A DNA stretch of 64,000 nucleotides from Halopseudomonas phragmitis (GTDB lineage Bacteria > Pseudomonadota > Gammaproteobacteria > Pseudomonadales > Pseudomonadaceae): NCBI RefSeq assembly GCF_002056295.1, contig NZ_CP020100.1:1077501-1141500 (forward strand). The letters run 5' to 3'. The position numbers and the translations under genes were made by a program. Below, piece by piece: positions 53,721 to 64,000 of the stretch (position 1 is its first letter; each line of letters opens with the position of its first letter). The notes under the pieces are model-generated. The model searched no databases and was not told the DNA's origin. It was given only the letters and a program-made list of their open reading frames with translations.

Positions 53721-55196
53721 ATGTCTTTGTCGTCATTCAAGCGTAGTGCTTTGGGCCTGTTCGGGGGCCTGGCGCTGGCGCTCGGCAGCGGTGCCTTGCA
53801 GGCGGACAGTCGGTTACCGCTGGTGGTGCTCGATAGCGTAGACCAGCAAGATCAGCTCAGTGAGCAGCGCGCAAGGCTTGAGGCCGCCACTGCAGTGCCG
53901 GAGTTGGCGTTTCGGGCGCCGGCCGGGCGCGCCGAAGTCAGCCTGTTGACCATGTACTCGGCCCAGCAGGGCAGTTGGCCGTTCGAGCCCTTTGTGCACA
54001 ATGGGTTGTTCCGGGCCATTGCCGGCTACCAGAATCAGCATCCTCGGGCGGTGGTGATCCAGGGGGGCAGCATCAGCCTGCAGCAGCTCCATGCCCAGCT
54101 CAACAACGAACGGATTCTCAGTCGGCATGAGGGCGGCTACCTGCTGCACTATCCGCTGATGATCGACCCGGACGCGGCTCTGCTGATCGAAGGCACCCAA
54201 CTGCATCTGCACAGCTATTCCGGCACGGCCTTGATCAACCGCGGATTGTTGAGCCTCAGGCAGGCCAGCCTGATCGGTTACAGCGACGGCCGGCCTCATG
54301 CCACTGATAGGCCCTACCGGCCGTTTCTGATGAACTGGGCCGGCAGCCGCCTGCGTATTGAAGACTCGCAACTTGAGCGTCTGGGCTACAACGAGCACCT
54401 GTCGCGCGGGGTGACCAGCGCACGCAGTACCCAGCAGGCCGCCAGCGTGGCTCCTGTGCAGATGCTGATCAGCGGCAGCCGTTTTGAGGACATGTCGGTC
54501 GGCCTGGACCTGACCCAGACCCTGGCCAGAGTGACTGGCAATCATTTCAGCGATATGCAGCAATATGCTCTGGATGCCAGTGACAGTCGCCTGTTGATCA
54601 AAGGCAACCGGATTGAGGACGTACGCAATATCAGTGCGATCCGAGTCAGTGGGCGCAGTCAGGGCCGGCTGGAGAAAAACCGGATTTTCCGCGCCAGCAA
54701 AAGCGCCATTGAGCTCAACGCGCTGGACGGCAACCTGATCGTGCGTGACAACCAGATCGGTGCCTCCGCCGGCTATGGCCTGCTGCTGCGGGATATGACC
54801 CCTGCCACCGGCCTGCTGATCGAAGACAACCTGATCGGCAACAGCCGGCTGAGTGCGATCGACGGCGCCGGTCTGCACCAGGCCAGCATCATCGGCAACC
54901 GGATCATCGGCACGCCCGAATACGCTATCAGTATCCGCAACAGTGAGGCGGGGAGTGGGCCGCTGCGCCTGACCGGCAACCATCTGGAGCGGGTCGGCAA
55001 GGCCATGATTCGGGTACAGGGCATGCACAACCTGGTGCTGGGCGCCAACAACTATCGGGCCAATCCGGTGCAACAGAATCTGTTGATTGGTGACCTGCTA
55101 CCGTTCCAGGCCCCGCTGCTGGACATGACCCTGCGCCAGGGTCGGCTGGTCGAACTGGAGCTGGAGCAGGTCAGCCTGCTGCCCGCCGAAGGCTGA
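53721..55196 (+). CDS. algG: AlgG-like mannuronan C5-epimerase homologue with altered catalytic motif
   Basis: A 491-residue right-handed beta-helix protein with signal peptide (LGLFGGLALALGSGALQA). Repeated coils of the NRI/GN type run from about residue 245 to 460 (e.g. GSRFEDMSVGLDLTQTLARVTGNHFSDMQQYAL). AlgG converts mannuronate to guluronate and shields the chain from AlgL. Its catalytic motif is D-P-H-D, with the His as base. At the matching place (QYALDASDSRLLIKGN) this protein reads D285-A-S-D288, so the His is missing. It is ~50 residues shorter than P. aeruginosa AlgG. It may serve as a scaffold only. It is last in the operon rather than sixth. Confidence 0.78.
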   Translation: MSLSSFKRSALGLFGGLALALGSGALQADSRLPLVVLDSVDQQDQLSEQRARLEAATAVPELAFRAPAGRAEVSLLTMYSAQQGSWPFEPFVHNGLFRAIAGYQNQHPRAVVIQGGSISLQQLHAQLNNERILSRHEGGYLLHYPLMIDPDAALLIEGTQLHLHSYSGTALINRGLLSLRQASLIGYSDGRPHATDRPYRPFLMNWAGSRLRIEDSQLERLGYNEHLSRGVTSARSTQQAASVAPVQMLISGSRFEDMSVGLDLTQTLARVTGNHFSDMQQYALDASDSRLLIKGNRIEDVRNISAIRVSGRSQGRLEKNRIFRASKSAIELNALDGNLIVRDNQIGASAGYGLLLRDMTPATGLLIEDNLIGNSRLSAIDGAGLHQASIIGNRIIGTPEYAISIRNSEAGSGPLRLTGNHLERVGKAMIRVQGMHNLVLGANNYRANPVQQNLLIGDLLPFQAPLLDMTLRQGRLVELELEQVSLLPAEG

Positions 55197-55610
55197 TTAC
55201 AGCGGCACCTTGCCGCGCAGGGCCTTGATCCGGCCCTTCTGGGTTTTTTCGTCTACCCGCTTGCGTTGGGAGCTGCGGGTTGGCCGAGTAGGGCGGCGCG
55301 GCTTGCGCGGTTTGAGCACCTCTTGAATCAACTGCTGCAGGCGCAACAGGGCATCTTCGCGGTTTTGCTCCAGGGTCCGGAACGACTGCGCCTTGATCAC
55401 CACCACCCCATCCTTGCTGATGCGCTGGTCAGACAGCGCCAGCAGACGCTGCTTGACCTCCGCCGGCAGGCTTGAATGTGGGATATCGAAGCGCAGGTGC
55501 ACGGCTGAAGACACCTTGTTGACGTTCTGCCCGCCCGCTCCCTGGGCCCGGATCTGGCTTAGCTCGATTTCCCAGTCGGCCAGAGTTATGTCGTCGGTGA
55601 TCTTCAGCAT
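55197..55610 (-). CDS. arfB: Alternative ribosome-rescue factor ArfB (peptidyl-tRNA hydrolase)
   Basis: A 137-residue protein of the YaeJ type. It has the GGQ motif in RAQGAGGQNVNKVSSAVHLRFDI and a long basic C-terminal tail (RKPRRPTRPTRSSQRKRVDEKTQKGRIKALRGK) that enters the empty mRNA channel. It releases peptides from stalled ribosomes. Its stop codon abuts the algG stop with no spacer. It follows yicC by 7 bp and should share that transcript. ATG 55610 gives the family start MLKITDDITLADWEIE. Confidence 0.94.
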   Translation of the reverse strand: MLKITDDITLADWEIELSQIRAQGAGGQNVNKVSSAVHLRFDIPHSSLPAEVKQRLLALSDQRISKDGVVVIKAQSFRTLEQNREDALLRLQQLIQEVLKPRKPRRPTRPTRSSQRKRVDEKTQKGRIKALRGKVPL

Positions 55611-55617
55611 GGTGATG

Positions 55618-56484
55618 TCACTCGATATTCTGCACCTGCTCGCGCATCTGCTCGATGAACACCTTGAGGTCGACCGCGGCCTGGGTGCTGCGGCTGTCGA
55701 TGGCCTTGGAACCCAGGGTGTTGGCCTCGCGGTTGAACTCCTGCATGAGAAAGTCCAGCCGCCGGCCGATGGCGCCCTTGTCGTCGAGTACCCGGCGGGT
55801 TTCGCTGACGTGGGTGGCGAGCCGGTCGAGTTCTTCGGCCACATCGATCTTTTGCGCCAACAGCACCAGTTCCTGTTCGATGCGGGTGCCGTCGAGCTCC
55901 AGCCGGGCTTCGTTGAAGCGGTCGATCAGTTTCTGCCGGTGGGCACTGAGCAGGGTCGGCATCATCTCGTGCAGGCTGGCGACCCGATCACTGATGGCGT
56001 CCAGGCGTTCTTCGATCAGTTTGCGCAGCTCGGCACCTTCGCGGGCACGTTGGGCCTTGAGTTCTTCCAGCGCTTCGTTGAACAGTCGCTCGGCCTGCTT
56101 GACCAGGCTGCTCTGGTCCTGCTCGCTGCCGGCCAGTACACCCGGCCAGGCCAGTAGTTCCAGCGGGTTGATCGGCGCCGGGTTGTCGAGCTGGCCGGCC
56201 AGTTGCTGGCTGACGCGGATCAGTTGATCGAGCAGCGGCTGGTTGAGACTGAGCTCGCTGCTGCTGGTTTCCTGTGGATTGAAGCGCAGGGTGCATTCGA
56301 CCTTACCGCGCCCCAGTTGCTTGCGCAGCCGTTCGCGCAGCGGGCCTTCCAGTTCGCGGAAGGCTTCCGGCAGGCGCAGGCTGGCTTCCAGATAACGATG
56401 GTTGACCGAGCGCATCTCCCAAGCCAGGTTGCCCTGTTCGGTGCTTGATTCACGGCGGGAAAATGCAGTCATGCTGTAAACCAT
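55618..56484 (-). CDS. yicC: YicC-family endoribonuclease
   Basis: A 288-residue protein with the YicC start [12 protein letters not shown] and [25 protein letters not shown]. The C-terminal DUF1732 part reads [48 protein letters not shown]. Recent work describes YicC as an RNase. ATG 56484 is used; the frame is open upstream into the divergent promoter. It normally lies next to gmk, but here the alginate operon separates them. Divergent from rph. Confidence 0.94.
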   Translation of the reverse strand: MVYSMTAFSRRESSTEQGNLAWEMRSVNHRYLEASLRLPEAFRELEGPLRERLRKQLGRGKVECTLRFNPQETSSSELSLNQPLLDQLIRVSQQLAGQLDNPAPINPLELLAWPGVLAGSEQDQSSLVKQAERLFNEALEELKAQRAREGAELRKLIEERLDAISDRVASLHEMMPTLLSAHRQKLIDRFNEARLELDGTRIEQELVLLAQKIDVAEELDRLATHVSETRRVLDDKGAIGRRLDFLMQEFNREANTLGSKAIDSRSTQAAVDLKVFIEQMREQVQNIE

Positions 56485-56610
56485 CGGAAGCCTCTCGTCC
56501 CTAGTATTGATGCCCGGATTGTACCCCTTAGCGCTTGCGGGTGTCGCCTGGCCGGTTGGGCCCGTATAATCGGTGCACATTCAATACACCGCAGTACAAA
56601 GGACCCTGAC

Positions 56611-57330
56611 ATGAAACGACCCAGTGGCCGCAGCGCCGACCAGATGCGCCAGATCACGCTGATCCGGCATTACACCAAGCACGCGGAGGGTGCAGTGCTG
56701 GTCGAGTTCGGCGACACCAAGGTGATCTGCACGGTCAGCGTCGAGTCCGGGGTGCCGCGCTTTTTGCGTGGCTCCGGTCAGGGCTGGATCACCGCCGAGT
56801 ACGGCATGTTGCCACGCGCCACCGGTGAGCGTATGCAGCGTGAGGCCAGCAAGGGTAAGCAGGGTGGTCGGACCCTGGAAATCCAGCGGCTGATCGGCCG
56901 TTCGCTGCGCGCGGCGGTGGACCTGCACAGCCTGGGCGAAAATACCCTGCATATCGACTGCGACGTGATCCAGGCCGACGGTGGTACCCGCACGGCGTCG
57001 ATTACCGGTGCCTGTGTAGCGCTGGTGGATGCTCTGCGGGTGATGAAGCAGCGCGGGGCGATCAAGAAGATTCCCGAGATTCAGATGATCGCGGCGGTGT
57101 CGGTGGGGATTTATCAGGGCGAGCCGGTGCTGGATCTGGACTACCTGGAAGATTCGGCTGCGGAAACCGACCTCAATGTAGTAATGACTGACAAGGGTGG
57201 TTTCATCGAGGTACAGGGCACTGCCGAAGGGGTGCCGTTCAGTCCTGAGGAGCTCAATGCTATGCTGGCATTAGCGCGCAAGGGCGTGGATGAACTCTTC
57301 GCCTTGCAGCAGGCGGCGTTGCAGGACTGA
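56611..57330 (+). CDS. rph: Ribonuclease PH
   Basis: A 239-residue phosphorolytic exonuclease that trims tRNA 3' ends. The start [17 protein letters not shown] and [48 protein letters not shown] are diagnostic. The phosphate-binding Arg cluster is intact and the C-terminus is full length, unlike the frameshifted allele of some E. coli strains. Divergent from yicC. Confidence 0.97.
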   Translation: MKRPSGRSADQMRQITLIRHYTKHAEGAVLVEFGDTKVICTVSVESGVPRFLRGSGQGWITAEYGMLPRATGERMQREASKGKQGGRTLEIQRLIGRSLRAAVDLHSLGENTLHIDCDVIQADGGTRTASITGACVALVDALRVMKQRGAIKKIPEIQMIAAVSVGIYQGEPVLDLDYLEDSAAETDLNVVMTDKGGFIEVQGTAEGVPFSPEELNAMLALARKGVDELFALQQAALQD

Positions 57331-57366
57331 CACCGACCGCCATGCGACTGGAAAAGGGGTGCCGTT

Positions 57367-57747
57367 ATGACCGATGAACAGCCTCAACCCGCTGTGCTCG
57401 ACAGTCCCAGCCCGGATGCCCGGCGCTGGGCGATGTTCGCTCATCTGGCCGGCTTTGCCGGCTACCTGTTTCCGTTTGTTGGTAACCTGATTGCGCCGCT
57501 GCTGGTCTGGCAGCTGAAAAAGGACAGCGACCCCTTTGTTGATGATCAGGGCAAGGAGGCGCTGAATTTTCAGATCAGTGTCAGCCTGGCCGCGATCCTC
57601 AGCTTCATGCTGATGGTGGTGCTGGTCGGGTTCGTGCTGATTGCGGTAGTGGTGGCTGGCGCTGTGGTGCTGATGATCATTGCCGCGATCAAGGTCAACG
57701 AAGGCAAGGCCTACCGCTACCCGTTCTGTTGGCGGATTATCAAATAA
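57367..57747 (+). CDS. DUF4870-type small membrane protein
   Basis: A 126-residue protein with three hydrophobic segments (GFAGYLFPFVGNLIAPLLVW; AILSFMLMVVLVGFVLIAVV; VAGAVVLMIIAAI). The motif KKDSDPFVDDQGKEALNFQISV is typical of DUF4870/TMEM-like proteins. The function is unknown. It lies 36 bp after rph and converges on crc. Confidence 0.85.
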   Translation: MTDEQPQPAVLDSPSPDARRWAMFAHLAGFAGYLFPFVGNLIAPLLVWQLKKDSDPFVDDQGKEALNFQISVSLAAILSFMLMVVLVGFVLIAVVVAGAVVLMIIAAIKVNEGKAYRYPFCWRIIK

Positions 57748-57764
57748 ACCCAGGGATTCCCAGG

Positions 57765-58544
57765 TCAGATGCTCAGCGTCCAGTCGTAGTCAATGATCAC
57801 CGGCGCATGCTGGGAGAAGCGGACGTCACGCGGGATGCGGGCGTTCTTGACGAAACGGCGCAGGCCCGGGGTAAGGAACTGGTAGTCGAAACGCAGACCC
57901 AGATTGAGGCTTTCGGCCTGTTCGCTGTCGGGCCACCAACTGTACAGGTCGGACTCGCGGGTCACTTCGCGTAGCGCATCGACGTAGCCCAGGTTACCGA
58001 AGATTTCATCCATCCAGGCCCGTTCCGGGGCCATGAAGCCAGGCTGGTGCTGACAGTCACGCCAGTTTTTTACGTCCAGTTTCAGGTGCGCAACCTGCAG
58101 CGAGCCGCAGTAGATGAACTCGCGGCGCTTGCGGCGCTGCTTGTTCAGGTAGGTGGTGAAGTCGTTCATGAACTTGAACTTCTGGTTCAGGTCGGCATCA
58201 CCATCACGACCGGAGGGCAGCAGCAAAGAACCAATGCTGACCTTGTCGAAATCAGCCTGCATGAAGCGACCGTAACGGTCGGCCAGCTCAAAGCCCAGGC
58301 CTTTGATGATGGCCTTGGGCGCGGTGCGGGTGTAGATCGCCACACCGCCCTGACTGGGCACTTCTGCTTCAAAGCAATATTGCCAGTAGCCATCCAGCCA
58401 ATAGGGATCCTGTTCGAGCTCGGGTTCGGTTACGCGAATGTCCTGCAGGCAGATGACGTCGGCGTCCTGTGTGCGCAGCCAGTCAAACAGTCCTCGAGCC
58501 GCTGCGGCCTCGACACCATTGACATTAAGACTGATGATTCGCAT
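57765..58544 (-). CDS. crc: Catabolite repression control protein Crc
   Basis: A 259-residue protein of the exonuclease III fold. The start [37 protein letters not shown] and [27 protein letters not shown] match Pseudomonas Crc closely. Crc works with Hfq to block translation of catabolic mRNAs and has no nuclease activity. ExoIII/XthA is the alternative by fold, but position beside pyrE and sequence favour Crc. ATG 58544 is used. Divergent from pyrE. Confidence 0.94.
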   Translation of the reverse strand: MRIISLNVNGVEAAAARGLFDWLRTQDADVICLQDIRVTEPELEQDPYWLDGYWQYCFEAEVPSQGGVAIYTRTAPKAIIKGLGFELADRYGRFMQADFDKVSIGSLLLPSGRDGDADLNQKFKFMNDFTTYLNKQRRKRREFIYCGSLQVAHLKLDVKNWRDCQHQPGFMAPERAWMDEIFGNLGYVDALREVTRESDLYSWWPDSEQAESLNLGLRFDYQFLTPGLRRFVKNARIPRDVRFSQHAPVIIDYDWTLSI

Positions 58545-58615
58545 ACATGGCTCCCCCAAAATCGAGGGTGTATGATAACCGAGCTTGCGCCATTTTTGTT
58601 AACAAGAGGCTGGGG

Positions 58616-59266
58616 ATGCAGGAATATCAGCGGGAATTCATTCGTTTTGCTCTGGATAAGCAGGTTCTGCGGTTTGGCGAGTTCACGCTGAAATCCGGGC
58701 GTAAAAGCCCTTACTTCTTCAACGCCGGGCTGTTCAATACCGGCGGCGCACTGGCCCGGCTCGGGCGCTTCTATGCCCAGGCTCTGGTTCACAGTGGCCT
58801 TGAAGCGGTCGATGTGATCTTTGGTCCTGCATACAAGGGCATTCCATTGGCGGCGGTAACCGCAGTATCGCTGGCCGAGAGCTTTGACCGTGATCTGCCT
58901 TACTGCTTCAACCGCAAGGAAGCCAAGGACCATGGCGAAGGCGGTACGCTGGTCGGGGCGCCACTGGAAGGCCGGGTGCTGATTATCGATGACGTGATCA
59001 CTGCCGGCACTGCCGTGCGTGAGGTCATGCAGATTATCCAGGCAGCAGGTGCCACTCCGGCGGCCGTGATGATCGCGCTCAACCGTGAAGAGCGTGGCCA
59101 GGGCGAGTTGTCGGCGATTCAGGAAGTCGAGCGTGACTACGGCATTCCGGTCATCAGCATCGTCTCATTGAGTCAGGTCATGAGCTTCCTCGAAGAGGAT
59201 GCCGAATTGCGCCACCATCTGCCGGCGGTCCAGGCCTACCGGGCCCAGTACGGTATTCAGGGCTGA
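58616..59266 (+). CDS. pyrE: Orotate phosphoribosyltransferase PyrE
   Basis: A 216-residue enzyme that makes orotidine-5-phosphate. The PRPP-binding motif [16 protein letters not shown] and the flexible loop [13 protein letters not shown] are intact. [24 protein letters not shown] is the conserved N-terminal part. ATG 58616 has GGGG nearby and gives the family start MQEYQREFI. It lies divergent from crc as in P. aeruginosa. Confidence 0.97.
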   Translation: MQEYQREFIRFALDKQVLRFGEFTLKSGRKSPYFFNAGLFNTGGALARLGRFYAQALVHSGLEAVDVIFGPAYKGIPLAAVTAVSLAESFDRDLPYCFNRKEAKDHGEGGTLVGAPLEGRVLIIDDVITAGTAVREVMQIIQAAGATPAAVMIALNREERGQGELSAIQEVERDYGIPVISIVSLSQVMSFLEEDAELRHHLPAVQAYRAQYGIQG

Positions 59267-59304
59267 TGCTGGTAGCCTGACTAGAATAACAAGCGGGAGG
59301 CTTC

Positions 59305-59898
59305 ATGCCGGGGAGGGCTATGATGCGAAGGCTGGGGGTTGCAATCGGGCTGATCGTAGCCGGGTTGTCGCTGGGGGTGCAGGCCGACCTGTATCGCTAT
59401 ACCGATGAGCGTGGCGTGACGGTGCTTGACAGTCGAGTGCCGCCGGAGGCAATTGGCCGCGGTTATGAGGTACTTGACCCCCAAGGGCGAGTCAAGGAAG
59501 TGATCCCTCCGGCCCCGACTCCGGAGGAGCTGGAGGCCCGGCGCGAAGCCGAGCGCCGGGCAGTAGCCGATGCCACGCTGTTGCGCCTGTACAGCAGCGT
59601 GGCGGATCTGGACCGAGCCCATGCCCGTCAGATCGAGCAGATCGACAACCAGATTCTCACGGCCCAGGGCAATCTTCAGCAACTGGCCAAACAGCGGGAA
59701 AACCTGCAGCAACGGGCGGCTGCCCAGGAGCGGGCCGGCCGGGCGGTGGATGCACGCATTCTGCAGGAGCTGGATGAGCTGGATTCCGAGCAGCGCAGGT
59801 TGAACCGGCTGATTGAGCGCTCACAGCGCGAGAAATCTGAGGTCAACAGCAGCTTCGAGCAGCGCCGTCTGCGTCTGAGTACGCTGCTGGGTGATTGA
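59305..59898 (+). CDS. DUF4124-type exported coiled-coil protein
   Basis: A 197-residue protein with signal peptide (LGVAIGLIVAGLSLGVQA) followed by DLYRYTDERGVTVLDSRVPPE, the DUF4124 start. A long charged coiled coil fills residues ~70-190. The function is unknown; such proteins are probably periplasmic. Two starts are reasonable: ATG 59305 (GGGAGG upstream) and ATG 59320 (GGGAGGG upstream). It ends inside a hairpin shared with the convergent thioesterase gene. Confidence 0.8.
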   Translation: MPGRAMMRRLGVAIGLIVAGLSLGVQADLYRYTDERGVTVLDSRVPPEAIGRGYEVLDPQGRVKEVIPPAPTPEELEARREAERRAVADATLLRLYSSVADLDRAHARQIEQIDNQILTAQGNLQQLAKQRENLQQRAAAQERAGRAVDARILQELDELDSEQRRLNRLIERSQREKSEVNSSFEQRRLRLSTLLGD

Positions 59899-59918
59899 GG
59901 GCATTATTCGCCCTCAAT
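59894..59918. terminator. Bidirectional terminator hairpin
   Basis: ATTGAGGGC (59894-59902) pairs perfectly with GCCCTCAAT (59910-59918) around ATTATTC. The stop codon of the upstream gene lies within the stem. It separates two convergent genes. Confidence 0.65.
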
Positions 59919-59921
59919 CCG

Positions 59922-60356
59922 CTAGCCTTCTGGTGTGCACCGTTCGAATTCACGTACCGCCGCACGGAAAGCCTCCGGAATCCGGGTCGGCTGGCGGCTA
60001 CTCTGGTCGGCATGCACATAGACGATCTCGCCGTTGACCAGCAGTTCATCATCGCGATAGATCCCGATCAGAAACTGCATGCTGGAGTTGCCCAGCTTGG
60101 CAATTCGTACATGCACATCCAACTGCTCGTCGAAACGAGCCGGTGAGCGGTATTCGAGCAGGGTGCGCACGGCGAAGAAGTCGGCGCCCTTGACCCCGGT
60201 TTCGGCGCTGTAGGCCTGGCCCAGTTCACGGAAATACTCGGTAATGCCAACATCGGCATAGGTCAGGTAGTGCCCATTGAAGACGATACCCTGCAAATCG
60301 GCCTCGGCCCAGCGCACCCGCAAGCGGTGGCTGAAACGGAAATCGCTCTTGTGCAT
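59922..60356 (-). CDS. Acyl-CoA thioesterase, 4HBT hotdog family
   Basis: A 144-residue hotdog protein. VRWAEADLQGIVFNGHYLTYADVGITEYFREL has the Asp-x-x-G-(I/H)-V-(F)-(N)-x-x-Y pattern of 4-hydroxybenzoyl-CoA thioesterases (YbgC-like). The natural substrate is unknown. It begins 2 bp from the end of argB on the same strand, so the two may be co-transcribed. Confidence 0.88.
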   Translation of the reverse strand: MHKSDFRFSHRLRVRWAEADLQGIVFNGHYLTYADVGITEYFRELGQAYSAETGVKGADFFAVRTLLEYRSPARFDEQLDVHVRIAKLGNSSMQFLIGIYRDDELLVNGEIVYVHADQSSRQPTRIPEAFRAAVREFERCTPEG

Positions 60357-60358
60357 GC

Positions 60359-63797
<3,439 letters not shown>

Positions 63798-63842
63798 CGC
63801 GGTGGGGCTCCATGCTCGTTTTTATGTATTGGCGTCAGTGGC

Positions 63843-64000
63843 TCAGTTGCTTCCGGTGTGGCCAAACCCGCCGGCCCCGCGCTGGCTGTCATCGAAACTG
63901 TCGACGATCTCAAGTTTAGCCTGCAGTACCGGTACCAGCACCAGTTGAGCGATCCGCTCGCCCGGCTCGATGCTGAAGGTCTGGTGACCACGATTCCAGC
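63843..64000 (-). CDS. dut: dUTPase, C-terminal part (cut by window edge)
   Basis: The last ~52 residues of dUTPase enter from the right edge. [17 protein letters not shown] is motif IV, and the flexible C-terminal motif V reads [12 protein letters not shown]. The enzyme hydrolyses dUTP to dUMP. The stop is at 63843-63845. The dut-algC-argB order matches Pseudomonas. Confidence 0.95.
   Translation of the reverse strand, partial: WNRGHQTFSIEPGERIAQLVLVPVLQAKLEIVDSFDDSQRGAGGFGHTGSN

Noticed and set aside
57765-58544. Exonuclease III (XthA) as the identity of this gene
   Set aside because: The sequence and the pyrE neighbourhood match Pseudomonas Crc, which shares the fold but is a translational regulator.

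Overview
The window is a chromosomal segment of a high-GC gammaproteobacterium, almost certainly a member of Pseudomonadaceae. The proteins read as Pseudomonas-type PstSCAB-PhoU, PhoBR, Crc, OxyR, SpoT, AlgC and rubredoxin/rubredoxin reductase. From memory, the backbone order follows the P. aeruginosa PAO1 stretch that runs from uvrD through pst, phoBR, ubiAC, rub, recG-oxyR, spoT-rpoZ-gmk, yicC-rph-crc-pyrE to argB-algC-dut. The differences from that backbone suggest a diverged lineage (perhaps the P. pertucinogena/Halopseudomonas group, an inference only).

Layout. 1-3.8 kb: a truncated PAS sensor protein divergent from uvrD. 3.8-10.2 kb: a TRAP transporter whose binding-protein gene is separated from its permease genes by an OhrR-type regulator, a divergent CxxCH protein and two genes of unknown function. 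10.2-17.6 kb: yciA, then the phosphate operon pstS-pstC-pstA-pstB-phoU, with phased Pho boxes before pstS and pstC. 17.7-21.2 kb: an arsenic cassette arsR-arsH-gapdh-arsJ. 21.2-23 kb: cytochrome c551 and an iron-type alcohol dehydrogenase. 23-27.6 kb: a CheY-like regulator, phoR, phoB and ubiA-ubiC. 27.7-31 kb: rubA, rubB, an HU-like gene and an HDOD gene. 31.1-31.3 kb: a 170-bp foldback/MITE-like element touching the recG stop codon. 31.3-38.8 kb: recG, oxyR, an SDR gene, ridA, spoT, rpoZ, gmk. 38.8-55.2 kb: a 634-bp AT-rich leader and a complete twelve-gene alginate-type operon. 55.2-64 kb: arfB, yicC, rph, a DUF4870-like gene, crc, pyrE, a DUF4124-like gene, a thioesterase, argB, algC and the end of dut.

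The most interesting system is the alginate-type operon. Its order is algD-algA-alg8-alg44-algK-algE-algI-algJ-algF-algX-algL-algG, against the textbook D-8-44-K-E-G-X-L-I-J-F-A. It sits between gmk and yicC, about 6 kb from algC, which supplies its sugar phosphate. Polymerase, c-di-GMP receptor, acetylation and lyase proteins keep their key residues. The AlgG-like protein, however, has D-A-S-D where the epimerase family has the catalytic D-P-H-D, and the AlgK-like protein has no lipobox cysteine. The cluster may therefore make an acetylated, unepimerised polymannuronate and export it with a non-lipidated AlgK.

Other linked systems: phosphate uptake (which also admits arsenate) lies next to an ArsJ-type arsenate efflux cassette that shows no ArsC or ArsB/Acr3, and three Pho boxes tie pstS, pstC and phoB to PhoB. 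A 2-Cys OhrR-like regulator has a strong palindrome in front of a haem-motif protein rather than next to ohr.
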